Positions 31,976 to 42,539 of a stretch of 64,000 bases of DNA are shown one piece after another. The first letter of the stretch is position 1. The number at the start of each line of letters is the position of its first letter. Origin of the DNA: Cantharellus purpuraceus. Lineage: Eukaryota > Basidiomycota > Agaricomycetes > Cantharellales > Hydnaceae. Position numbers and translations under genes: made by a program. The stretch lies in the NCBI GenBank assembly GCA_025174535.1, contig JALBUN010000003.1, forward strand, positions 1,324,501 to 1,388,500, read 5' to 3'. The notes beneath the pieces were generated by a model. It did not search any database, was not told where the DNA came from, and saw only the letters and a list, made by a program, of their open reading frames with translations.

Positions 31976-33198
31976 TGTTTTGGAACCCACAAAATTATGG
32001 TGTTAGGGCAAACTCTAAATCACCACAATTCCGTGAATGAACAGCTGAGAAGAATATCAAACCCTGCTGCAGCACAACTCCAGAAACGATTTAAGGTTTT
32101 TACTTTGGTTACAATCCTTTGTATTGGTCAATGCAGATTATATGCAGAAAGGTAATACGTTTCTTAGCAGCAAGAAATGAACAAGACTTCCAGAGTCTAG
32201 AGTTCACGGATGCTTAGGGCTCCAGATATTCCAAAAAGAGGGGAATGCACTTAGAGGCTAAAGGAAGTAGGTGGATGAATCCAACCGTCCAACCAGTGGC
32301 ACTCAGAAGCGGGTAACAGCAATGTGGGAAGTAGTCTAGCAACTGCTTCACACGAGTTCAAGCTTCTAATGCTCTGCAAAGGCAGTACACACTAGTAACT
32401 TAAACAAGAGCACTAATGGCAGGACTATCGACAGACAATCTTACCCTGTAGATTTGTAGTCATGCAAGGTAGATACTACACTCATGCCCAAAGCAGGAAT
32501 ATCACTACTTTGAGTGCAATCAAGTACAGTTACACAACTGTAAAAGATCCTTGAACTGGTAATCAACAGTTACTGAGATAGAGGATGACACTGTATGTCA
32601 CTCTAGTCACACTGGTGTGCAGAAGATGGGTATAATATGTTGAATATATTACTATTTCAGAGGCAGAATGACCTCCTTATATATTGTATTTACAGGGGAT
32701 GACTAATGGTTCGGGAATATTCTACCTATTAATAGATGGAAGCTACTGGAAGGTTGTGGAAGGTGGAAGAAAGGGGTAGAATATTCCAAGCCAATCACAG
32801 GTTCTGATCACTGAAATAACACTGATCAGGAGCTGAATAATGGTTCTGGAAAGTTCTATCTAATAATAGAAGGAAACAGCTAGAATGTTATAGAAAGGGG
32901 TAGAATATTCCAAGGCAATTGATCATCAATCACCTGCTCTGATCCCTGAACTAGGCACTGATCAGGCAAAAAGGAGGGTATCCACCCTGTTTTCTGCACT
33001 GGTTTGGACAGCCATGGATAGCCACATCTCAGGTGATGATCTCCAGGGAAAATAGTGCCCTGAGAGGCTGTGGTTGTCAAGTTAGAGAATATTTATTGAT
33101 CAGAGACATCTGAGCTTGAATTCAGGCCAAATGCCTGGTGGACAGCCAGCTGTGGGAAGGTTTGTGGGTGCCTATGGGTCCACAACTGTAGCACAACA
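31976..33198 (-). repeat. Truncated LTR 'A' (subfamily 2)
   Basis: Minus-strand copy of the LTR family, starting TGTTTTGGAACCC at 31976 (the LTR 3' end). It matches LTR E (61954-63385) along its length, including the distinctive CTGATCA-rich U3. Similarity to E is lost near 33198, about 200 bp short of the expected TGTATGGGAAC terminus. No TSD can be assigned. Confidence 0.8.
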
Positions 33199-33502
33199 CT
33201 ACCTCCAGCTGCCACAGCACCCATCTCCATCTGCCACCTTTTGGTCAGATGACCTTCTGATTCTTTCTCTGCCCCTCCTTGTACCACTAGTCAGGGCTTG
33301 ATGCTCCGACTTCAGGGATCAAACTTGCCATCCTACACCCTCCTTTCCAACCCCGACAACGATTGCAGGACCGAAGTCAGTGGGTTAAACCAGTGGGCCA
33401 TACACACTCCATGCCCATGTCATGCATGACACAAGTCACATATTATGCCAGGTCCACCAAATGGCTCCATCAGAGCCAGAGCCTTGGGTGGTCTGCTCCT
33501 TT

Positions 33503-33877
33503 TCAATGTGGCCTCCAATGCTCCCTCTCCTCCTTGTCCTGCTGCTCTGCTGCAGCCTTCTCCACCTTGTGCTTACAAAGCTGGATCGCTGACCTAGCAA
33601 CATGCAGCTCCTTCTTACAAGTTGCTAATATGCAATCTTCTGCCTTGCACCATATGACCCTCCGATCCGCCTCCCGCTTCTCTGTATCAGTGCTCAGGTA
33701 TGCCTTCAATGAGAAGACCATGACCTTGAGATTTTTCTTGGTGGTAGCAGCATATAGCTCCACCTGTTTGTGAGCTTCAACCACGGCTACCCAGGCCATC
33801 TGCTCATAATGATTCAAGGTCGGATGAGGCTCTGTATCCATCCCAACATTCACACCCGCTGACGAGCCAGGATGCAT
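33503..33877 (-). CDS. Hypothetical 124-aa helical protein fragment
   Basis: Not recognised. The start codon at 33877 is an ATG; the sequence is helical and charged (VEAHKQVELYAATTKKNL, EKREADRRVIWCKAEDCI) and ends in a coiled-coil-like KVEKAAAEQQDKEEREHW. It lies in repeat-rich sequence next to a truncated LTR and is probably a piece of another element's gag-like ORF. Confidence 0.3.
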   Translation of the reverse strand: MHPGSSAGVNVGMDTEPHPTLNHYEQMAWVAVVEAHKQVELYAATTKKNLKVMVFSLKAYLSTDTEKREADRRVIWCKAEDCILATCKKELHVARSAIQLCKHKVEKAAAEQQDKEEREHWRPH

Positions 33878-34788
33878 CGAGGATGTATATCAAACCACTC
33901 TGACAGTCCAACTCCGCCAGCGTCTTTTCGTATCAAACTTTTAAATAGCACTGCAACTCCCTCTCCACCTCAGTCTCTAATTCTAGCTGTTGATCGTCAC
34001 TCGTGTTTCATCACCATCGATCATTATCAGCCTTCTATTCACACCGATCCTTTCATCATCATTCACATGGCTTCCAATTCTATTCCCCTCTCCAACATCT
34101 CTTCTAATAATATGTCACACTGGTCTCTGGACACAGAGGACTATCAAAAATATGCCAAGCTCCACGGGCATGTTAAGCCACCTCCACATGTCAAAATACT
34201 TCCAAAACTCTTTCAATGTCCAAGATCCCCACCATGTCTCTCTTATGCCATTGGCAATCCCATATTCTTTCACGATTCCATTGAACCATATACATTCCTT
34301 GGCATTTTGCCTCTATATTGTAATGTTATGACTATATTCATTAACATCCAGATCCCCATCCGATCCACCCAGATCCCCACGCATATGAAATCTATACTCC
34401 ATTTGGAAACCGCTATGTCTCCATTTACCTGTCCGATTGTCACCGCCGATTCCACCCATCCGTCTCTGGTTCCGATTGATGCATCAGCATCACCATAGGA
34501 ACCTGGACATCCATCCCCATCGGATTCGGACATACTCATGTAAGGCCATCGGCCTCAGAGACCCATCACTGGAGTAATTATTATTAGATTTCAAATATGT
34601 ATTTAAGTTGCCCAACTGGGGACTTCATTCCCCAGTTCAAATATTGAATCACGCCTAGTTCCTAAGTCCGACCCTAACTCTCTAAGTCGTACTCCGTCTC
34701 CAAAATCTCGGACACCGGTATTAGTGAGGGCGCAGCACATAAGCTGAAGCCAAGTCCGTTCCAACCCCCACGACGTACTCCGACCCCG

Positions 34789-34872
34789 ACCCAACCTCCA
34801 ACCCAACCTCCAACCCAACCTCCAACCCAACCTCCAACCCAACCTCCAACCCAACCTCCAACCCAACCTCCA
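34789..34872. repeat. Tandem repeat, seven units of ACCCAACCTCCA
   Basis: Seven perfect 12-bp units, four codons each, reading Thr-Gln-Pro-Pro in one forward frame. It sits in the leader or N-terminal part of the G-A1 gag region. On the minus strand it yields Gly/Trp-rich spurious frames. Confidence 0.95.
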
Positions 34873-34943
34873 ATCCAATCTCTGACCCCCAATCGGACCT
34901 AGTGCGTAACAGTATATTCAAACTGCCATACTCACTCCTACCA

Positions 34944-36061
34944 ATGCCACGATCCACCGCCAATTCTGAACGCGCACGAATCGTCGAGGTACCTGCCCCC
35001 AGCATCGACACCATCCCTGAGGTCATCAAGGAACCGACGGACCACATAGAGGCCATCAATGAAGAAGACAACACCCCACCCTCTCCAAATCTGGCGCAAG
35101 CCATCTCCCTGCTTGCTAGCAGCATCCGTAACCCACAAGCCCCCAGTCCCAGACCAAGGTCCAAGAACCCAACCCATTCAATGGCTCCGATCCGCGCAAA
35201 CTCCAGCCGTTCTTGGTGCAATGCCGGTTGAATTTCCGTGACCGCCCCGATGCATTCACATCCGACTGGGCGAAGGTCACCTTCGCCATGTCCTATCTCA
35301 AGGGCACCGCACTGGACTACTTTGAGCCAGCACTCATGGACGACTCCGATGACCCGATATGGTCAGAAGACTACTCTGACTTCATCTCCAAACTACGGAC
35401 CAATTTTGGTCCGTACAACCCTGAGGCCAATGCCGAGAATGAACTTGATCGACTTCAGATGAAGGAAAATCACAAAATCGCGAAATACATTGTGAGTTTC
35501 CAGCAGCTAGCTCCAAAAGTCCAATGGGGCGATGCCGCACTCCAATGACAATTTTACGTTGGACTCCCATCCCGCATCAAGGACGAGATATCATGCGTCA
35601 GTAAGCCGGATACTTTGGCTACTCTCCGCAAGCTCACCCAATCCATCGACGCCCGTTATTGGGAACGTCAATCTGAGGTCTCCCGCAAAAATTTGGCCAA
35701 CAACAAATCAGACAAATCATCGGACAAGACCCCAAAGTCCAACAAGGGGTCTGATAAGTGGGCCACTGCCAACTCAGGCCAGAAGTCAAACACTGGTAAC
35801 GCTGCCGCTTCCGGTTCCGGTCAGAACAACTCCGGCACCAGCAATAACTCTGGAGCTCGCAAGAGTACTCTGGACCTCTCCACCAAGCTGGGAAAGGACG
35901 GGAAACTTACCCAGCAGGAACGCCAGCGCCGCATGGACAACAACCTCTGTCTGTTCTGCAGAAAGCCTGGTCACCAAGCCAAGGATTGCAACAAGGCAAC
36001 CTCGTCCGCAGCAAAGGCAAAGGGCCACGCCGCCAATGCCATGACGGACCAAAAAAAATAG
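34944..36061 (+). pseudogene. Gag of Gypsy copy G-A1 (broken)
   Basis: Capsid/nucleocapsid precursor of a Ty3/Gypsy element. It begins MPRSTANSERARIVE at 34944, shifts frame near 35,140-35,210, then continues CRLNFRDRPDAFTSDWAKV with a retrotransposon gag domain. A TGA at 35546-35548 interrupts it; the G-A2 copy has TGC at that codon. After the Asn/Ser/Lys-rich linker comes a zinc knuckle CLFCRKPGHQAKDC (CX2CX4HX4C). A stop separates it from the protease region. Confidence 0.85.
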
Positions 36062-37855
36062 TAAGCAGTCCTCTAGCCTCCGTACAGGCTGAGGGCTGCG
36101 TTGGTACTCCCCATACGACAAATGAGATCCGCCTGAATGCATCCGCTCTTTTCCACTCCAACTCCCTTACCCTCCTCATCCACTCCGACTCCATTCCCGA
36201 TACCGCTATTCAAGCGTTAATAGACTCCGGTTCTACTCACTGTTTCCTCGATTCCTCTTTTTCTGATTTACATAAACTCCATACATACACCATAACTCTG
36301 ATACCACTCTGATTATTTGACGGCACTACTAATGCTGTTATTTCATGAGCTATAGATCTGTCTATCCATTTTTCTGTCGGAGAAATCCAGACCCTTACAT
36401 TCTATGTTACTCCGCTTGACTCCAGCTGTTCTGTGGTTCTCGGACATAACTGGCTCACCCGCTACAATCCGTTGATTGACTGGGCATTGGGCCATATCAC
36501 ATTCCGTTCTCCAGCACAAGCTGTGTCATCCCCGACGTCACCAGCAACTATAGGTGTGAAATTATCTTCTGCCTCCACTGACTCCGCTCCGATAGATACT
36601 CTGTCTACCCCTCCGTTTATATTGATGGTGGACGCTATGGTCTTCGCCAGACTAAGCAAACTGGATGGTTCTCACACATTCCAGGTCCACCTCTCCGATC
36701 CGATATTCCTCGCCGCTCGTTCCGCCCGATCAAGTCCACCGGACCTCTCTATGGTTCCCAAGGAGTATCATGAGTTCGCCAACGTGTTCAGCAAGTCTAA
36801 AGCCGACTCCCTAGCGGAACACAGACCATATGATCTCAAGATTGAACTGGATGACAACTCCACCCCTCCACTTGGCCCTATCTACTCGCTATCACAAAAA
36901 GAGCTACTGGCTCTCCGAACATTCATAGATGAGAACTTGGCCACGGGCTTCATCCGCCCATCCCTATCACCCCATGGAGCTCCGGTCCTATTTGTCCACA
37001 AAAAAGACGGATCACTCTGTCTATGCGTCGACTTCCGTGGACTCAACAAGATCACCAAGAAAGACCGATACCTGATACCCCGCACTGCGGACCTACTCGA
37101 GAGTCCTCGAAAGGCTAAGATCTATTCCAAAATAGATCTCCGACATGCCTACCATCTAGTCCGTATCCGAGAAGGCGACAAATGGAAAACGACCTTCTGC
37201 ACACAATATGGATCTTTCGAGTGGTGCGTCATGCCCTTCGGACTAACCAATGCTCCGGCCGCCTTCCAGCAGTTCATGAATGATACCTTCACCGACCTCC
37301 TTGATGTGACCGTCCTCGTTTACTTAGACGACATTCTGGTATATTCGGACAATGAAGAAGAACATCGGACACATGTCCGAGAGGTACTCCGACGTCTCCG
37401 AAAGCATGGCCTCTTCGCCCGCGCTGACAAATGCGAATTCCACTCCGACTTGGTCGAATACCTAGGCTATATCCTCTCCCTGGCAGGATTGACAATGTCC
37501 GATGACAAAATCAAAGCCATACAGGAATGGCCAGAACCCTGGAAAGTCAAGGACGTACAGTCCTTCCTCAGGTTCGCCAACTTCTACCGCTGCTTCATTC
37601 ACGGCTACTCTGATATCACCGTCCCACTCACCCAACTCACTAGGAAGGGTATCCAATGGAATTTCACTGACAAATGTAGACAGAGCTTTGAGACCTTGAA
37701 AAAGGCCTTTACTTCCACTCCGATACTGACTCATTGGGTTCCAGACATTCCTATCCTATTAGAGACTGATGCCTCCGACTATGCACTTGCCGCGATCCTG
37801 TCCATCATCTCTCCAGACGACGGACAAGTCCACCCGATCGCTTTTCACTCGCTAT
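36062..37855 (+). pseudogene. Protease-reverse transcriptase-RNase H of G-A1 (broken, 3'-truncated)
   Basis: Pol of the Gypsy element. The aspartic protease has ALIDSGSTHCFLD, followed by VVLGHNWL. The reverse transcriptase follows: [50 protein letters not shown] and the catalytic [12 protein letters not shown]. The RNase H begins LLETDASDYALAAIL. Stops at 36309-36311 and near 36345 (TGA; the second aligns with CGA in the other copy) break the frame. The ORF ends at 37855, where the 7.7-kb AT-rich element begins, so integrase is missing. Confidence 0.9.
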
Positions 37856-38421
37856 GACGCTTATTCAGAAATACAACAAATACGTATGTACAACCTATTT
37901 TCCTCAAATTTTATACAATACACTTCAATTCAAACTTATTTTCATATTTCAACATGATTCTCAAATTTTACACAATATACTAGATTAAAACATATTTTGA
38001 TATTTTGGCATAATTCTCAAAAATAATTCTTTTTTTCCTGATTTAGTGGTGGCAACTCTCTTGAAGGAACATCCAAATATCATTGATTCTTTCTTATACA
38101 ATACTTATAACATAATTTGAACTATCTTTAATCCCCACCTGGTATTTGTATATCTAAATACCCTATATAATACCAATTATATTAATACATACATTCCTAT
38201 TATATCCATGTAAATAATTATGTTCATCTCAACCAAATGTCTTATCTTTAAAAGTTTATTAAAATATAGAATATATGTTTATATTTATGAAAATTTCACA
38301 CATCCGAAATCTTTTAAGATATCCAAATTGTAACTCCCTGGCTTTATGTATCATTGAAATTCTGATGTATATCTCATATACATCAGAATATTGTATACTG
38401 ACATGATTCCGAACAAGCGTC
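37856..38421 (+). repeat. 566-bp AT-rich terminal repeat, copy 1
   Basis: Starts GACGCTTATTCAGAAA and ends ATTCCGAACAAGCGTC; the ends are inverted repeats of about 16 bp with three mismatches. It has no ORF of note. It is near-identical to 44984-45549 and 52313-52878. Confidence 0.93.
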
Positions 38422-38500
38422 TAGGGAGGTCATTTTAAAAACAAAAATCATCACCTTATATCATCAACAAGCTTCTTTCTCCATAGATTTAGACATGCCA

Positions 38501-38998
38501 TTATGAATTCTTATCTTCATTGGTATGTCTGGACACTGTCCAACACAGCAAAGCCAATAGTATACCAATACTAGTTATGTAGATCATGTGCACTGTACGG
38601 CCAAGATATAGTTTCTGCCTATTTATATCTGGGCCTGGCTGTCTAACAAACGCCTGATTCACATGTGTGGTTATAATGTGTGCATATCCAGAGGTTGGAT
38701 CAGAACCGCTTACAAATCTGTTGGTTTTATTCAGAAAACCTGCAAATTCTGCTACAAAAATAGGATCACTTTCATTATAGCCTATTTTATCAGGTTGTAG
38801 ACCAAGAAATACATATTTGATATGAGGATACTTTGAAAGCTGGAACACTTCACCTTCAGCATATGAACGGTCCAGATACTGCCCAAAGGGGTACCAGTCA
38901 CACGTTGCACAATTAGCTAGCCGGTGTGGATTGCTGTGAAAAGGCTTTTGGTAAAACTGTTGATTGAGACGCTGTTTCAGTAATGGATCAGTCTCCAT
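38501..38998 (-). CDS. Putative tail-anchored membrane protein of the AT-rich element
   Basis: Not recognised. 165 residues from an ATG at 38998. A soluble N-terminal region contains two nearby cysteines (CATCDWYPFG), an aromatic-rich central part (YPHIKYVFLGLQPDKIGY) and an NxxF/GSDPTSGYAHI segment. A single hydrophobic helix near the C-terminus (MIYITSIGILLALLCWTVS) is followed by a short charged tail, which suggests a tail-anchored or type II topology. No intron is apparent. It is the last gene at the left end of the element, downstream of the transposase on the same strand. Confidence 0.6.
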   Translation of the reverse strand: METDPLLKQRLNQQFYQKPFHSNPHRLANCATCDWYPFGQYLDRSYAEGEVFQLSKYPHIKYVFLGLQPDKIGYNESDPIFVAEFAGFLNKTNRFVSGSDPTSGYAHIITTHVNQAFVRQPGPDINRQKLYLGRTVHMIYITSIGILLALLCWTVSRHTNEDKNS

Positions 38999-39180
38999 AG
39001 ATACCTATAAGTATAAAACATACAAATATTCAATTTTATTCTGGGAAAAAAATTTACAGTTGAATGTAGCATAGGTATACAATAATACTATTACTATTGT
39101 CTTTCCAATACTCTTTAATACATTCTGTAGATTTAAAGCTTGATGTTGCTTCCCAAGTTTTCTCTGCATAACATTTCCAT

Positions 39181-40530
39181 TTAACTAAATATTCTACGTA
39201 CTTTCCTTTTTCTTTGCCTTATTATTTGTTCTACTTCATTTTCAGTCTCATAATGCATCTCCACATCATACTCACATCTTTCTAATAGTCGTTGTTGAGA
39301 TTGAGTCATCTTGTCAACATCTTCTGCTCTTTCCAGTAATGATCTGGGTGGCTCAATATCTGGGTCCTCTTCCTCAGGGTAATCAAAATACTGTTCACAC
39401 CATTTTTCATGATAAGGGGATGGTTTGATCTTACGTAGTTCTACAAATTTCTTAATATTCCATAATAGACATGCTACCTTTAATTCCAGATTAAAGACAG
39501 CAGGATTTGTAGTTCTAATAGATCTCTTATTATCAAATTTTTCAAACAATCTTGCAAACCCTCCAAAGAATGCTTCTACTGTTGAACGAAAGGCACCAAA
39601 CTTCTTATTAAAAATCTTTTCTTCAGGTTTAAGTTCAACATTTTTTGGCTTCCGAAAAGGATAAAAGAAGTTCTTAGGCTTTAATATACTTGCCTTTACT
39701 ACTTCTGGAATAGCAGATGGATAAGCTCCATCAAAGCCTATCTGATCATTCTTATCTATTTTATTCCATACAGCCATCTCTACAAACATTTTTGCATCAG
39801 GATTTAGTTTACATGCCAATGAAGGTGAGGTGAATAGAACCATTTGATTGATGTCAATGCATACTTGAGTACGAAATCCTGCCTTTTTAAATTTATATGA
39901 GTACCCCTCTTCAGATGCCGATCCAATCAAAATTCCTCTTGTATCATGACCATCAAGAAGTAATGTCACTGATTCCATTTTTGGAGGATTCTTTATAAGA
40001 GCTGATAATATCCTTATTATTATATTTGAGAACATTGTACGCAGTGAATCAGTAACTTGTTTATCTAGATCAAAGTTAAGATGATGCAGACGACCATAAA
40101 ATTCCTTATGAACATCATAAAAGCTACTTGATGGCATGAAATTTCCTATTTCTTCATAAGTAGGACCTTTGAGTAGATGATATAGTACTAACAAGCCTTT
40201 TTCTATCTCTCTATAAGGTGTAGAATGTTCTTCAACTGAAAACAATACCACAAGAAAGAAAAATACTGGTATTGGTCCAAGCTTGTTATATACTACTTTT
40301 TTTACATCATCCATGTCATTCATATCTTTTAGTTTTGTTCTATGATATTTTTTGTGTTCTAAGACAGGCCACTTTGTGTATAGAAAATTCCAATGATTGT
40401 CCATCAACTTATTATATGCTCTGTCCCTTTGATCATTCCACATTTTAAGTTGCTGAAGCTCTTTTTCTTCTTTCTCTTTTTGCTCTTTCTCTTTTTGCTC
40501 CTTTGTGCGTTTTTGCTGGTCTGAGGGCAT
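39181..40530 (-). CDS. DDE-type transposase (IS5/Harbinger-like, tentative)
   Basis: Predicted DNA transposase of 449 residues, intronless, from an ATG at 40530. The N-terminus is a highly charged Lys/Glu coiled coil. A candidate catalytic triad is Asp in LLLDGHDTRGILIG, Asp in QIGFDGAYPSAIPE and Glu in STVEAFFGGFARLF, in the order and rough spacing of DDE_Tnp_4-type endonucleases, whose last block reads VE.xFG.LK. The C-terminus is acidic and then basic (RQRKRKVRRIFS), perhaps a nuclear localisation signal. The 3-bp TSD of the related solo repeat agrees with a PIF/Harbinger-like mechanism. It is the best candidate to mobilise the element. A 40618 gene is divergent, 87 bp away. Confidence 0.7.
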   Translation of the reverse strand: MPSDQQKRTKEQKEKEQKEKEEKELQQLKMWNDQRDRAYNKLMDNHWNFLYTKWPVLEHKKYHRTKLKDMNDMDDVKKVVYNKLGPIPVFFFLVVLFSVEEHSTPYREIEKGLLVLYHLLKGPTYEEIGNFMPSSSFYDVHKEFYGRLHHLNFDLDKQVTDSLRTMFSNIIIRILSALIKNPPKMESVTLLLDGHDTRGILIGSASEEGYSYKFKKAGFRTQVCIDINQMVLFTSPSLACKLNPDAKMFVEMAVWNKIDKNDQIGFDGAYPSAIPEVVKASILKPKNFFYPFRKPKNVELKPEEKIFNKKFGAFRSTVEAFFGGFARLFEKFDNKRSIRTTNPAVFNLELKVACLLWNIKKFVELRKIKPSPYHEKWCEQYFDYPEEEDPDIEPPRSLLERAEDVDKMTQSQQRLLERCEYDVEMHYETENEVEQIIRQRKRKVRRIFS

Positions 40531-40617
40531 TTTGACTAAGATACTCTTATATTACAGTAAAACAAAAATATGTTCATAATTGAATTTTAAATTAAATAAT
40601 ATTTATTCTATGAAGCT

Positions 40618-41268
40618 ATGTTGTCTGTCTCTAAGCAAGTTGTTCATAAAATATCTACTGTCTTTGTTAAAAAAGAACCAGAGGATGATGAAAATCCTTT
40701 GTATATAGACTCTGACACCATCTACATAAAATTCAGATTAAGAAATCCCCCAAAGGACTTCTTTCCAGCTGGATTGGTTTCTCAGGAAAGAGATAAAACA
40801 CCAGAAGCACTGTACAATAAGATGATTGAAAAGGGCAATGAAATAAGTAATTCAACCTGGATTCAACAAAATCATTGTATGTCAAGTCTGCAAACCATGC
40901 AACAGGATAATCTGCCTAGTTGTAATATTTCTATTGCTAGAGAAACTGGCAAGAAGTGTGATATTTCTATTGCTGGGGAAACTTGTAAGAACTGTGATGT
41001 GTATAACAATTTGGTTACATCAATGGTTGTTGCATTGAAACAACAGCAGAGAGTTTTCAAGAAAAGTAAAATCACAATCTATGGTATGATCATAACTAAG
41101 GATGGTAGGTTAAAATTATATGAAACCACCAATAACAATCAGGGTGTTTCAATTGTTGTATATCCTTCCTCTGGATACAGCATAGAAGCTCAGTTTGAAG
41201 AGTGTTCTAATGCTATTGACATTATATTCCAAAGTATAAGAAATCAGATGTTCAAAGAATCCTCATAA
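40618..41268 (+). CDS. Unknown 216-aa protein of the AT-rich element
   Basis: Not recognised. The ATG is at 40618 and there is no intron. The central part has an imperfect internal duplication, CNISIARETGKKCDISIAGE followed by TCKNCDVYN, giving spaced Cys residues that could bind metal. The C-terminal half looks like a mixed alpha/beta fold (SKITIYGMIITKDGRLKLYE, SGYSIEAQFEECSNAIDIIF). It shares an 87-bp divergent promoter region with the transposase gene, so the two may be co-regulated, as with Harbinger accessory proteins, but it does not look like a Myb-type Harbinger partner. Confidence 0.55.
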   Translation: MLSVSKQVVHKISTVFVKKEPEDDENPLYIDSDTIYIKFRLRNPPKDFFPAGLVSQERDKTPEALYNKMIEKGNEISNSTWIQQNHCMSSLQTMQQDNLPSCNISIARETGKKCDISIAGETCKNCDVYNNLVTSMVVALKQQQRVFKKSKITIYGMIITKDGRLKLYETTNNNQGVSIVVYPSSGYSIEAQFEECSNAIDIIFQSIRNQMFKESS

Positions 41269-41354
41269 GGAGTTGATTTAAAAGTCCTAGTTTCTACACT
41301 CACAACATTTTTCATCTATTTTCACTTGGATAATTTCAAGATTTGAACTTTTGT

Positions 41355-41510
41355 TCACACAACAATAAGTACCATTAGTATCATGATGAGTATTTTTGAA
41401 TGTTCAGAGCTCTTAGGACATTTAATATCCTTACAATCTGTAACTACAGATGTAGTAGTTATATGATTGCACTTCCAAGTAATTTGAATTTTTTCACTAT
41501 CACCACACAT
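41355..41510 (-). CDS. Very small Cys-containing protein with hydrophobic tail (51 aa), or frameshifted Cys-rich gene
   Basis: Unknown. From the ATG at 41510 the frame reads MCGDSEKIQITWKCNH, with more Cys (TDCKDIKCPK), and ends in a hydrophobic run (ILIMILMVLIVV). One base out of frame, the sequence instead continues THHDTNGTYCCVNKSS and DEKCCECRN, a Cys-rich end. Either the protein is tail-anchored, or an indel has split a Cys-rich protein of about 77 residues. Confidence 0.35.
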   Translation of the reverse strand: MCGDSEKIQITWKCNHITTTSVVTDCKDIKCPKSSEHSKILIMILMVLIVV

Positions 41511-41561
41511 GCCTTCATTTGAGTGAATAAAAATATTGCATATTCACTTATCTGATTTATC

Positions 41562-41741
41562 TTATACTTGTTGTAGTGCACGTAGTGGTAGCTGAATCTC
41601 ATTGTCATCATAAGTAACAGTTATTAGCAAAGTGTCATCTGACAAAGTGCCAGTTACTAATGTAACAATACCTGTCACTGTCATTTGTGTTCTTGCATTG
41701 ATAAATGATACCTTATCACCAATCTCAGGTATATTCAACAT
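41562..41741 (-). CDS. Very small beta-rich protein (59 aa)
   Basis: Unknown. The first ATG in frame is at 41741 (MLNIPEIGDKVSF). Alternating hydrophobic residues (TVTGIVTLVTG, LLITVTYDD) suggest a small SH3- or KOW-like beta barrel; this is inference from pattern only. It lies closely downstream of the 41778 gene on the same strand. Confidence 0.45.
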   Translation of the reverse strand: MLNIPEIGDKVSFINARTQMTVTGIVTLVTGTLSDDTLLITVTYDDNEIQLPLRALQQV

Positions 41742-41777
41742 GGTGTCTCTGGTTATTATATTAATTTTCAAAACTCA

Positions 41778-42023
41778 TTATTTCTCATCTAATTTCCTAT
41801 CAAGTATATCTACAAACTTCTTAAATGCTTCAAAACACTGTAGAACATTCTTTCTACTATTAATATGTTTCATACCTGTTACTGTTACAGGGAAACAACA
41901 CCTTACATTTGTTTTCACTTCTGAAAACAACCCTTCTGTGATAGCATGATCAAGCCCTCTTGTAACAGTTACTAGGTAAAACTGGGGGACTTTTCTCGAT
42001 GTTTGAATGCAAGGTATTGTCAT
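41778..42023 (-). CDS. Unknown 81-aa protein of the AT-rich element
   Basis: Unknown. The ATG at 42023 gives MTIPCIQTSRKVPQFYLVTV, later VRCCFPVTVTG, and a helical basic/acidic end (FEAFKKFVDILDRKLDEK). The repeated VTVTxG pattern resembles that in the 59-aa neighbour, so the two may be related or may be exons of one gene. It starts 22 bp after the 42046 gene ends. Confidence 0.45.
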   Translation of the reverse strand: MTIPCIQTSRKVPQFYLVTVTRGLDHAITEGLFSEVKTNVRCCFPVTVTGMKHINSRKNVLQCFEAFKKFVDILDRKLDEK

Positions 42024-42045
42024 TTCCTCTAAAGCACTTTTTCCC

Positions 42046-42270
42046 TTATTCTTCCTTATCTAAGTATGTAAAAAATTTTCTTGAAGACTCCTTTAAACAT
42101 TTCACATCATCTTTTTTGTAATCAAAACTGAGGATCTCATCATCAGTATCTAAAGTAATATCTCTAAAATCTGTCTCAAAAAACTGTTTAGTCCATTGTG
42201 TGTGAACCATTATACCATAATCCCAAAGATCATGAGAACTCCAATCATTGCACTTCTTATCTTTACCCAT
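42046..42270 (-). CDS. Unknown 74-aa acidic protein of the AT-rich element
   Basis: Unknown. From an ATG at 42270: MGKDKKCNDWSSHDLWDYG, then an acidic centre (TLDTDDEILSFDYKKDD) and a helical end. It is rich in Trp and Asp, with no signal peptide. It is the first in a run of three closely spaced minus-strand frames (22- and 36-bp gaps to the next ATG-started genes). Confidence 0.45.
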   Translation of the reverse strand: MGKDKKCNDWSSHDLWDYGIMVHTQWTKQFFETDFRDITLDTDDEILSFDYKKDDVKCLKESSRKFFTYLDKEE

Positions 42271-42539
42271 GATGTCAATAAAGAAGGATATATAAAATTT
42301 ATTTACTAGATATGTGCATAGTTCTGAAGAGCAGAATGTCCATATTTTTATCTAATATTTATAAATTGAATTATATATATTTTCTAAAGTTGTCAATAGC
42401 CAGATGCATGCACTCGTTCTGAATACTACAACAAAGTCCCATACAGAATTCCCTGTCCTTTCATCTATCATTCTTCTACCAGTTCCTTGTTTCCTATCTT
42501 GCCAGTCTTTCATTCCAAATTCTTTGCTGCATAGCTAAA

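Larger units (their letters stand above)
33199..34943. other. Degenerate retroelement sequence upstream of G-A1 gag
   Basis: 1.7 kb without a recognisable host gene. It includes open frames with no known domain, a possible LTR start at 34539 (TGTAAGGCCATCGGCC), a TATTTAAG box near 34,599, a 9-bp hairpin (AACTGGGGA/TCCCCAGTT) near 34,614 and a 12-bp tandem repeat. It may hold the leader and LTR of G-A1, but their limits could not be fixed. Confidence 0.4.

Noticed and set aside
34789..34872. Possible CRISPR-like array
   Set aside because: Units are contiguous 12-mers without spacers, in a eukaryotic retroelement.
34603..34892. Gly/Trp/Leu-repeat proteins on the minus strand
   Set aside because: Frames through the 12-bp tandem repeat, which is part of the Gypsy leader.
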